Made by a program: the position numbers and the translations under genes. Shown here piece after piece: positions 8,673 to 14,794 of a stretch of DNA of 16,933 nt. A model generated the notes under the pieces. It had not been told where the DNA came from and searched no databases. It saw only the letters and a program-made list of their open reading frames with translations. Origin of the DNA: an uncultured Burkholderiales bacterium (GTDB taxonomy: Bacteria > Pseudomonadota > Gammaproteobacteria > Burkholderiales > Burkholderiaceae); assembly GCA_946480465.1 (NCBI GenBank), contig CAMLJY010000103.1:1-16933 (forward strand), read 5' to 3'. How positions within the stretch are numbered: position 1 is the first letter of the stretch; the number at the start of each line of letters is the position of its first letter.

Positions 8673-8692
8673 AAGCGGCCGCCAGGCCGCTT
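8673..8692 (-). promoter_or_regulatory. Intercistronic hairpin between binding-protein and permease genes
   Basis: AAGCGGCC (8673-8680) and GGCCGCTT (8685-8692) form a perfect 8-bp stem with a four-base loop. On the transcribed minus strand it lies ten bases past the binding-protein stop codon and is not followed by a run of T. It may therefore protect the upstream mRNA end or cause partial termination rather than full stop. This would give a higher yield of binding protein than of permeases. The role is inferred; the dyad itself is directly seen. Confidence 0.5.
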
Positions 8693-8701
8693 CGGGGGGG
8701 A

Positions 8702-10315
8702 CTACTCCATCCAGGCGTGCTCGGCGAAGGCGTAGCCCATCAGCCCGCCCAGCGGAATGGGCGACAGGCCCTTCACCTTGGCGCTGTGGCCGTCCAGGCT
8801 GCTCAGGAACATCGGGATGCCGATGCCGGCTTCCTGGTGGATCATCACCTGCATGTCGGCGTACATCTGCTTGCGCTTGGCGATGTCGGTCTCGGCGCGC
8901 GCGGCGACCAGCAGCTGGTCGAACTTCTCGTTCTTGAAGCGCGATTCGTTCCACTGCGCGTCGGACTTGAAGAACTGCGTCAGCAGCATGTCGGCACTGG
9001 GGCGCGGATTGATGTTGCCGAAGCCGACCGGATTGGCCAGCCAGTGCTTGGACCAGTAGCCGTCGGCCGGCATGCGCTTGACCTGCAGGTCCAGCCCGAT
9101 GCCTTGCGCCGTCTGCTGCATCAGCAGCGCGATCTCGACCGAATACAGCGCCGCCGGTGAGCACACCACCGGCACCGCATCGGTGATGCCGGACTTCTTC
9201 AGGTGGAATTTCGCCTTCTCGGGATCGAAGGGCCGCTGCGGCAGGCCGGCGAAGTGGAAGCGGTTCGTCGGGTCGATCGGCTGGTCGTTGCCGACCACCG
9301 CCTGGTCGAGCGCGATGGTCTTTTTCATCTGCTCGCGGTCGAACAGGTACTTCATCGCCAGCACGAAGTCGGGATGGGTGCCGGGGCCGGTGTCGCGGCG
9401 CAGGATCAGGTCGGTGTACTGGCCCGACTGGGTCTTCAACACCGCGAAGCCCGGGGTGCCGGTGATGCGGGCGACCGACCGTGGGTTCACCGAGGCCACG
9501 AGGTCCAGGCCGCCGGACAGCAGCGCATTGACGCGCGCACCCTCGTCGGCGATGCCGACGAACTCGATCTCGTCCAGGTAGGGCCGGTTGGGCTTCCAGT
9601 AGGCCTCGTTGCGGACCACGAGCGAACGCACGCCGGGCTTGAATTCCTTCAGCTTGTAGGGCCCGGTGCCGATGCCGGTGCTGAAGTCGGTGGTGCCTTC
9701 CTTGACGATCTGGAAGTGGAAGGTGCCGAGGATCACCGGCAGGTCGGCGTTGGGCGTCGCCAGCACGATGGTGACCTCGTGCGGGCCGGTCGCCTTGACG
9801 CTCTCGATCTGGTCGGCCAGCACCTTGGCCTTGCTGGCGGTGGCGGGGTCCTTGTGGCGCATCAGCGAGAAGACCACGTCGGCCGGCGCCAGCGGCTTGC
9901 CGTCGTGGAAGGCGACACCCTTGCGAAGGCTGAAGACCCAGGTCTTCGCGTCCTTGGTCTCGAACTTCTCGGCCAGCGCGGGCTGCGGCGCCAGCGTGGC
10001 GTCCAGCGAGGTCAGCCCGTTGTAGAGCATGTTGCAGCGCGAGTAGTCGGTCTGGTTCGACTGCTTCGCCGGGTCCAGCGTGTCGGTGAAGGCCGCCGTC
10101 GCGCCGGCGACGCGCAGCTTGCCGCCGCGCTTGGGCGTTTGCGCGTGCACGGAGAGCGCGGTGCTCGCCAGCGAGCCGGCGAGGCCGGCCTGCATGCCCC
10201 CCGCGACGAGCAGGCCGAGGAGGTCGCGCCGCGTCGCGCCGCGCTTCAGGGCGTCCAGCAGGCGCTGGCTGTCGTGCGGGCCGACGAGGTTGTCGAGGGG
10301 CTGGCGGTGGCTCAT
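8702..10315 (-). CDS. ABC transporter substrate-binding protein, family 5 (peptide/opine/amine type)
   Basis: A 537-residue periplasmic binding protein. The first 58 residues form a long Tat-type signal: a polar n-region, TRRDLLGLL with Arg29-Arg30, a hydrophobic stretch and a VHA-Q cleavage site near 58. The mature protein has the SBP_bac_5 pattern, including KTWVFSLRKGVAFHDGKPL and DVVFSLMRHKDP, then GTGPYKLKEFKPG and LLSGGLDLV further on. Family members bind peptides, opines, nickel, glutathione or amino-acid conjugates, so the ligand cannot be named; the operon suggests an amine or amino-acid derivative. GGAGA seven bases upstream supports the ATG at 10315. It is separated from the upstream oxidoreductase gene by 72 bases, which contain a five-base dyad (10360-10364 with 10372-10376). 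An additional internal promoter there is possible but not evident. Confidence 0.92.
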   Translation of the reverse strand: MSHRQPLDNLVGPHDSQRLLDALKRGATRRDLLGLLVAGGMQAGLAGSLASTALSVHAQTPKRGGKLRVAGATAAFTDTLDPAKQSNQTDYSRCNMLYNGLTSLDATLAPQPALAEKFETKDAKTWVFSLRKGVAFHDGKPLAPADVVFSLMRHKDPATASKAKVLADQIESVKATGPHEVTIVLATPNADLPVILGTFHFQIVKEGTTDFSTGIGTGPYKLKEFKPGVRSLVVRNEAYWKPNRPYLDEIEFVGIADEGARVNALLSGGLDLVASVNPRSVARITGTPGFAVLKTQSGQYTDLILRRDTGPGTHPDFVLAMKYLFDREQMKKTIALDQAVVGNDQPIDPTNRFHFAGLPQRPFDPEKAKFHLKKSGITDAVPVVCSPAALYSVEIALLMQQTAQGIGLDLQVKRMPADGYWSKHWLANPVGFGNINPRPSADMLLTQFFKSDAQWNESRFKNEKFDQLLVAARAETDIAKRKQMYADMQVMIHQEAGIGIPMFLSSLDGHSAKVKGLSPIPLGGLMGYAFAEHAWME

Positions 10316-10387
10316 GGTGGTCTCCGGGACGGTTTCGGTTGGCGGACTGGAATCGGGGCCGCGGTCGGTGGCCGCGTATCTAATGAT

Positions 10388-11677
10388 CTAGGAAAGGCGG
10401 TCCTTCAGGCGGTAGTACAGCCCGACGGCGGGTAGGAACCAGGGTGGACCGACGTGGCCCGGGATGGCTGGCCAGTGGCGGCCGCGCCAGGGGTTGGCGT
10501 GTTCGTCGCCGGCCATCACCGCGGCCATGCGCTGGCCCATCAGCACCGACATCTGCGTGCCGTGGCCGCTGTAGCCCATGGTGTAGTACAGGCCGTTGCG
10601 CTCGCCGGCGTGCGGCAGGCGGTCCTGCGTCATGTCGACCAGGCCGCCCCAGCAGTAGTCCAGCCGCGCGCCGGCGATCTGCGGGAAGGTCTCGGCCAGG
10701 CCGGCGCGCAGGATCTCGCCGCTGGCTGCGTCCTGCTGCGGGCTGCTGACGGCGAAGCGCGCGCGGCCACCGAAGACCAGGCGGTGGTCGGGCGTGAGAC
10801 GGAAATAGTGGTGGATGTTGGCCACCGTCACGTAGGTGCGGCGCTCGGCCAGCAGCGCGTTCGCCCGCGCCTGGCCCAGGGGCTCGGTGACGACGATGAA
10901 GCTGCCGATGGGTACGATGCGCCGGCGCAGCCAGCCGAAGCTGCCGTAGCCGCCGTGGCGGGTGGCGCCGGTGGCCAGCAGCACCTGCTGCGCGGTGAGC
11001 GTGCCGCGGCTGGTGTGCACGCGGTGCGCCTCGCCGCGCAGGCGTTCCAGCCGCTGCACGCAGGTGCTGGTGAAGACCTGCGCGCCGCGGCGCTCTGCCG
11101 CGCTGGCCAGGCCGTGGGCGAAGCGGCCCATGTGCATCTGAGCGCTGCGCTTGTAGAGCAGGCCGCCGTGGAAGCGCTCGCTCTGCACCTCGGCGCGCAC
11201 CGTGGCGCGGTCGAGGATCTCGGTGTCGGTGTCGACGCCGTCGGCGTGCAGGCGCTCGGCGCTGCGGCGCAGGGCTTCGAGGTGCGCGGGCCGGGTGGCG
11301 AGCTTGAGCTTGCCGGTGCGGCTGAAGTCGCAGTCGATGCGTTCCTCGCGCACCAGCCGCGCCACCGTGTCCACCGCCTCGTCGTAGGCGCGGTACCAGG
11401 CGGCGGCACGGTCGCGGCCGAAGCGGGCGGCGGTTTCGGCATAGTCCACCGCCAGCCCGTTGTTCACATGGCCGCCGTTGCGGCCCGAGGCCTCGGCAGC
11501 CACGCGCTCGCCGGCTTCCAGCACCGCCACGGTGGCACCGCGGCGGGCCAGCGCCAGCGCGGCCGAGAGTCCGCTGAAGCCGCCGCCCACCACCGCCACG
11601 TCCACGTGCGCGGGCAGGTCGCGCGGCTGCGGCCGGAAGGCCGGGGCGCTGTCGGTCCAGTAGGCGTCGAGCTTCAT
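10388..11677 (-). CDS. FAD-dependent oxidoreductase, DAO family (PuuB/OrdL-like)
   Basis: A 429-residue flavoenzyme. After about 25 residues comes the Rossmann dinucleotide motif VAVVGGGFSGLSAALAL (27-43), with Glu54 at the end of the second strand to bind the FAD ribose. ASGRNGGHVNNG (63-74) follows, a pattern typical of gamma-glutamylputrescine oxidase and related DAO-type oxidases. The C-terminal YYTMGYSGHGTQMS is the usual second FAD-contacting region of the family. Such enzymes oxidise a C-N bond of amines or N-substituted amino acids, giving an aldehyde or keto acid plus amine or ammonia. The semialdehyde dehydrogenase in the same operon would fit an aldehyde product. The ATG at 11677 was preferred because it places the Rossmann motif at the normal distance; a longer frame runs back through the HAD gene. 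There is a 23-base gap to that gene. The substrate is unknown, and sarcosine-, glycine- or opine-type specificity remains possible. Confidence 0.87.
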   Translation of the reverse strand: MKLDAYWTDSAPAFRPQPRDLPAHVDVAVVGGGFSGLSAALALARRGATVAVLEAGERVAAEASGRNGGHVNNGLAVDYAETAARFGRDRAAAWYRAYDEAVDTVARLVREERIDCDFSRTGKLKLATRPAHLEALRRSAERLHADGVDTDTEILDRATVRAEVQSERFHGGLLYKRSAQMHMGRFAHGLASAAERRGAQVFTSTCVQRLERLRGEAHRVHTSRGTLTAQQVLLATGATRHGGYGSFGWLRRRIVPIGSFIVVTEPLGQARANALLAERRTYVTVANIHHYFRLTPDHRLVFGGRARFAVSSPQQDAASGEILRAGLAETFPQIAGARLDYCWGGLVDMTQDRLPHAGERNGLYYTMGYSGHGTQMSVLMGQRMAAVMAGDEHANPWRGRHWPAIPGHVGPPWFLPAVGLYYRLKDRLS

Positions 11678-11700
11678 CGCGTGGCCGCGTTTCTTGGAAA

Positions 11701-12366
11701 TTAGAGGCCGACGACGCCGGCCAGGCCGCCGATGTCGCTGATTTCGGTGTAGCGGTAGGCATCGCAGCCGGGGCCGTGGCCGCGGTTGACGAACACCTTG
11801 TTGACGATGCCGATGTCGTCGGCCGACATCAGGTCGTAGCGCAGGCTGGAAGAAACGTGCAGCACGTCCTCCGGATTGCAGCCGAGCGAATCCAGCATGA
11901 ACTCGAAGGCCTGCAGGCGCGGCTTGTAGGCCTGCGCCATCTGCGCGGTGTACACGCGGTGGAAGGGCGCGCCGAGCTTGGCGACGTTGTGCTGGATCTG
12001 GTCGTCCTGGGCGTTGGACAGGATCACCAGCGGGATCTCCTTGGCCACCTTGGCCAGGCCCGCCGGCACGTCGGCATGCGGCCCCCAGGTCGGCACCGCG
12101 TCGTAGTACTGCTGCGCCTCGGCATCCAGGTACTGCAGGTTCCATTTGCGGCACAGGCGCCGCACGGCATTCTTCAGCACCACGTCGTAGGGCTTCCAGT
12201 CGCCCAGCACTTCATCGAAGCGGTACGCGGAGAAGTCGGCCACGAACTGGTCCATGCGCTCGCGCGGGATGCGGTCGGCGAACATCTCGCGGGCCAGGTC
12301 GCCCATGCGAAAGCGGGTCAGGGTGCCGTAGCAGTCGAAGGTGACGTACTTGGGGCGGAAGGTCAT
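11701..12366 (-). CDS. HAD-superfamily hydrolase, haloacid-dehalogenase type II-like
   Basis: A 221-residue cytoplasmic hydrolase of the HAD fold. Motif I is TFDCYGTL with nucleophile Asp11. Motif II is VILSNAQ with Ser117 and Asn118. The motif III lysine is Lys148 in AYKPRLQAFEF. Motif IV is VSSSLRYDLMSA with Asp178. Size and motif I (D-x-Y-G-T) match the L-2-haloacid dehalogenase subfamily. However, the region that in true dehalogenases reads SSNxWD here reads SSLRYD, so the catalytic-site asparagine is replaced by leucine. It may therefore be a phosphatase or another hydrolase rather than a dehalogenase. It is the first gene of the minus-strand operon and starts directly at the divergent control region; its ribosome site is weak. 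Its metabolic role in the pathway is unknown. Confidence 0.82.
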   Translation of the reverse strand: MTFRPKYVTFDCYGTLTRFRMGDLAREMFADRIPRERMDQFVADFSAYRFDEVLGDWKPYDVVLKNAVRRLCRKWNLQYLDAEAQQYYDAVPTWGPHADVPAGLAKVAKEIPLVILSNAQDDQIQHNVAKLGAPFHRVYTAQMAQAYKPRLQAFEFMLDSLGCNPEDVLHVSSSLRYDLMSADDIGIVNKVFVNRGHGPGCDAYRYTEISDIGGLAGVVGL

Positions 12367-12720
12367 GATGGGGTCTCGCTCAGGGGTTGGTCATCACGGT
12401 GTCATTGCAGCATGGGTGTCGCAGCGGCTTGTCGTGTTGTGGGGGGCATTCACGCAATGAAGCTGTTGTTTGCGTGGGCCTCGCCGGCATGCCGTGCGGT
12501 GTGCACCGGTGCGGATCGGTGCGCCCCAATGGCTGGCCATGCTATTGAAGGTTCTGCCGCATTTGTGTGCATTACCGGCCGGCCGGCAGCATCGAATGCC
12601 GTGCGCGGCGTGCGGCGCAGCGTGAGATGTGGAATTGAGGATCAACCCGCATTCGGACTGGCATTGCGGCCGAAGAGAACGCAACATCGCTGGTCTCTGG
12701 CCACCAGGAGAGACCACCCG
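12367..12720. promoter_or_regulatory. Divergent intergenic control region
   Basis: These 354 bases separate the starts of the minus-strand uptake/oxidation operon and the plus-strand transaminase arm. No convincing short gene was found, and composition is less GC-rich than the flanks (about 60% GC at 12421-12480). TTG-type -35 candidates exist, for example TTGAAG at 12545-12550 and TTGAGG at 12635-12640, but the matching -10 elements are poor, so I do not name a promoter. It holds the phased CGGTGYG repeats and two short dyads with a TG centre: CGGTG-TG-CACCG (12497-12508) and ATGGC-TG-GCCAT (12529-12540), 32 bp apart centre to centre. A further palindromic run CCGGCCGG lies near 12576-12585. 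AGGAGAG at the right end is the ribosome site of the acetyltransferase gene. Confidence 0.55.
12497..12523 (+). promoter_or_regulatory. Three 10-bp-phased CGGTGYG repeats, candidate operator
   Basis: CGGTGTG (12497-12503), CGGTGCG (12507-12513) and CGGTGCG (12517-12523) recur at exact 10-bp steps with three-base spacers, so each copy faces the same side of the helix. The first copy also forms a dyad with the following CACCG. The array sits about 130 bases upstream of the HAD start and 200 bases upstream of the acetyltransferase start. This geometry suits an array-binding regulator such as an Lrp-family protein or a response regulator. The Lrp consensus itself is AT-rich and not matched, so the binder is unknown. 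Confidence 0.35.
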
Positions 12721-13698
12721 ATGGGTGCCGCCACCAACTCCCATGGCGCCGGCCATGCCGACGCCACCGCGGCGAATGCCGCTGCCGGTCCCGCGGCGAA
12801 TGCCGCTGCCGCGTCCACCACCCCGCCCACTGATGACGGCGTGCGCCTGCGCGCGATGACGCCCGAGGACCTGCCCGCCGCGCATGCGCTGTCCGATGCG
12901 CTGCGCTGGCCGCATCGCCTGCTCGACTGGGAGCAGGCCTTCCGCCATGCCGAAGGCCTGGTCGCCGAACGCGACGGCGAGGTGCTGGGCACCGGCCTGC
13001 GCTTTCGCTGGGGTGCGCGTGACGCGACGATCGGCCTCGTCATCGTCGCGCCGGCGCAGCAGGGCCGGCGCATCGGCGCCCGCTTGATGGCCGCGCTGCT
13101 CGAGGGCCTGGACGACCGCCGCGTCCTGCTGCACGCCACGCTGGAAGGCCGCGGGCTCTACGAGCGCCTGGGCTTCGTGCGCATCGGCGAGCTGCGCCAG
13201 CACCAGGGCACTGCGCAGCCGGCGCCACTGATCGCGCTGGACAGCGGCTGGCGGCTGCGGCCTGCCGGCGCTTCCGATGCGGCGGTGCTGAAGGCGCTGG
13301 ATGCGCAGGCGCGTGGCATGCCGCGCGACGCGCTGCTGGATGAACTGCTGGCGGAGGCCGATGCCACGGTCGTGCTTGACCACGACGGCGAGGTGCGCGG
13401 CTTCGGGCTGCTGCGCCGCTTCGGGCGCGGCCACGCGATCGGCCCGGTGGTGGCACCGGACGAGCAGGGTGCCAAGGCGCTGATCGCGCACCTGGTGGGC
13501 ATGAACGCCGGCCGCTTCACGCGCATCGACATCGACCATGCGAGCGGCCTGGCCGAGTGGCTGGAATCGATGGGCCTGCTGCGCGTGGACGCCCCGGTGA
13601 CCATGCGGCGCGAACCGGGCGGCGCGGCGCCGGCGCCCGAGCGAATGGCGGCAGGGGCACCACGGCTTTACGCCACCGTCACGCAGGCCCTCGGCTGA
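12721..13698 (+). CDS. GNAT acetyltransferase with C-terminal second acetyltransferase-like domain (YitH/HolE type)
   Basis: A 325-residue cytoplasmic protein. Residues 1-40 form an Ala/Thr/Pro-rich, probably disordered tail. The GNAT domain covers about 41-165, with the acetyl-CoA-binding motif APAQQGRRIGARLM (110-123) after the central strand TIGLVIV, and GLYERLGFVRIGE (145-157) closing the fold. A second region (about 177-320, starting WRLRPAGASDAAVLKALD) resembles the C-terminal GNAT-like domain that accompanies this one in YitH/HolE-type proteins. AGGAGAG about nine bases upstream of the ATG at 12721 supports this start; an internal ATG at 12856 would remove the tail but has no better site. 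It is the first gene of the plus-strand arm, 22 bases before the hydroxyacid dehydrogenase gene. N-acetylation of an amine substrate or intermediate is a reasonable guess, but the acceptor is unknown. Confidence 0.82.
   Translation: MGAATNSHGAGHADATAANAAAGPAANAAAASTTPPTDDGVRLRAMTPEDLPAAHALSDALRWPHRLLDWEQAFRHAEGLVAERDGEVLGTGLRFRWGARDATIGLVIVAPAQQGRRIGARLMAALLEGLDDRRVLLHATLEGRGLYERLGFVRIGELRQHQGTAQPAPLIALDSGWRLRPAGASDAAVLKALDAQARGMPRDALLDELLAEADATVVLDHDGEVRGFGLLRRFGRGHAIGPVVAPDEQGAKALIAHLVGMNAGRFTRIDIDHASGLAEWLESMGLLRVDAPVTMRREPGGAAPAPERMAAGAPRLYATVTQALG
12767..12810 (+). repeat. Short in-frame direct repeat (20 bp, 24-bp period)
   Basis: The 20 bases at 12767-12786 recur without change at 12791-12810. 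The 24-bp period is a multiple of three, so each copy encodes the same AANAAA peptide within the acetyltransferase N-terminal tail. This looks like slippage or duplication inside a disordered segment. It may vary in copy number between strains. Confidence 0.75.
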
Positions 13699-13720
13699 GG
13701 CCTCCTATCGCCCAAGAGAC

Positions 13721-14650
13721 ATGGCAACCTTTCTGTACAAGGCCGACCCGGTGCGCGGCGCGCGCTGGGCCGAGGTGTTCCACCGCGATGCGCCGGCGCT
13801 GGATTTCCGTGTCTGGCCCGACGCCGGCGATCCGGCCGAGGTGCACTACCTTGCCGCCTGGGTGCCGCCCGACGACCTGGCGCAGCGATTCCCCAACCTG
13901 AAGCTGCTGTTCTCGTCCGGCGCCGGCGTCGACCAGTTCGACTTCAGCGCGCTGCCGCCCGCGCTGCCGGTGGTGCGCATGATCGAGCCCGGCATCGTGC
14001 AGGGCATGGTCGAGTACGTGCTGCACGCGGTGCTCGACCTGCACCGCGACATGCCGGCCTATCGCCGCCAGCAGGCACGGGGGCAGTGGCAGCCGCGGCC
14101 GGTGCGCACCGCGGCGCAATGCCGCGTCGGCGTGCTGGGCCTGGGTTCGCTGGGACAGGCGGTGCTGGGCGCGCTGCAGCGGCTGGGCTTTGCCTGCGCC
14201 GGCTGGAGCCGTTCGCGGCACCACGTCGAGGGCGTGCGCTGCTACGCCGGTGCCGATGAACAGGCGGCCTTCCTCGCGCGCACCGACATCCTGGTGTGCC
14301 TGCTGCCGCTGACCGATGCGACGCGCGGGCTGCTGGACGCCGCGCTGTTCCAGCGCCTGCCGCAGGGTGCCGCACTGGTGCACGCAGGGCGCGGGCCGCA
14401 GCTCGTCACCGACGACCTGCTCGCTGCGCTCGACAGCGGCCAGCTTTCCGAGGCCGTGCTCGACGTCAGCGATCCGGAACCGCTGCCGCCGGGCCATGCG
14501 CTGTGGCATCACCCGCGGGTGCAGGTCACGCCGCACATCGCCAGCATGACGCAGCCGGACAGCGCGGCCGCGGTGGTGATCGACAACCTGCGCCGCTTCG
14601 AGGCCGGCCAGCCGCTGGTCGGCTTGGTCGATCGCATTCGGGGTTATTGA
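13721..14650 (+). CDS. ghrA: D-2-hydroxyacid dehydrogenase, glyoxylate/hydroxypyruvate reductase A type
   Basis: A 309-residue cytoplasmic dehydrogenase, close to the roughly 312 residues of E. coli GhrA. The N-terminal lid domain contains FSSGAGVDQ (64-72). The cofactor motif is VGVLGLGSLGQAV (136-148), with G140-x-G142-x-x-G145. WSRSR (162-166) puts Ser/Arg where NAD-specific enzymes carry Asp, suggesting NADPH preference. The catalytic set is Arg224 (HAGRG), Glu253 (DPEPLP) and His272 (TPHIAS). The usual reaction is reversible reduction of glyoxylate, hydroxypyruvate or another 2-keto acid to the D-2-hydroxy acid. With an aminotransferase gene next door, a keto acid from transamination is a plausible substrate, but this is inference. 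AAGAGA sits just ahead of the ATG, and the gap after the acetyltransferase stop is 22 bases, so the two are probably co-transcribed. Confidence 0.88.
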   Translation: MATFLYKADPVRGARWAEVFHRDAPALDFRVWPDAGDPAEVHYLAAWVPPDDLAQRFPNLKLLFSSGAGVDQFDFSALPPALPVVRMIEPGIVQGMVEYVLHAVLDLHRDMPAYRRQQARGQWQPRPVRTAAQCRVGVLGLGSLGQAVLGALQRLGFACAGWSRSRHHVEGVRCYAGADEQAAFLARTDILVCLLPLTDATRGLLDAALFQRLPQGAALVHAGRGPQLVTDDLLAALDSGQLSEAVLDVSDPEPLPPGHALWHHPRVQVTPHIASMTQPDSAAAVVIDNLRRFEAGQPLVGLVDRIRGY

Positions 14651-14794
14651 GTCCCGCATGGAGCCTTGGCAGGATCTGCCGTCGACGGCCGCAGTTTGGT
14701 GCAAGACGCTGCGGCGGCGGCGCAAAGCAGCACCAGCGGCAGGCCCTGCCGGCCCACACTGGACGCCATCGACAGACGCCTCCAGGACACATTG
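14651..14794 (+). promoter_or_regulatory. Leader region upstream of the aminotransferase gene with a GC-rich hairpin
   Basis: This 144-base gap contains a 6-bp perfect stem CGGCAG (14737-14742) and CTGCCG (14746-14751) with a three-base loop, about 45 bases before the aminotransferase start. Without a T-run it is not a standard terminator. It leaves room for a separate promoter, but I see no good -35/-10 pair. A TTG-initiated in-frame extension through this region exists but looks non-coding in composition. Confidence 0.3.

Noticed and set aside
12545..12573. Possible sigma-70 promoter TTGAAG, 17 bp, TGCATT on the plus strand
   Set aside because: The -10 matches only three of six consensus bases, too weak to call without transcript data.
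12576..12585. CCGGCCGG palindromic run as an operator or attachment site
   Set aside because: Short GC palindromes are common by chance at this base composition, and no flanking duplication or integrase gene is present.
11776..12720. Upstream in-frame extension of the acetyltransferase to a 640-residue protein
   Set aside because: The extension is antisense to the HAD gene and then runs through the intergenic region; the AGGAGAG ribosome site marks the start at 12721.
12394..13539. 381-residue minus-strand frame covering the intergenic region and the acetyltransferase
   Set aside because: No domain and low-complexity translation; the opposite strand has clear GNAT motifs.
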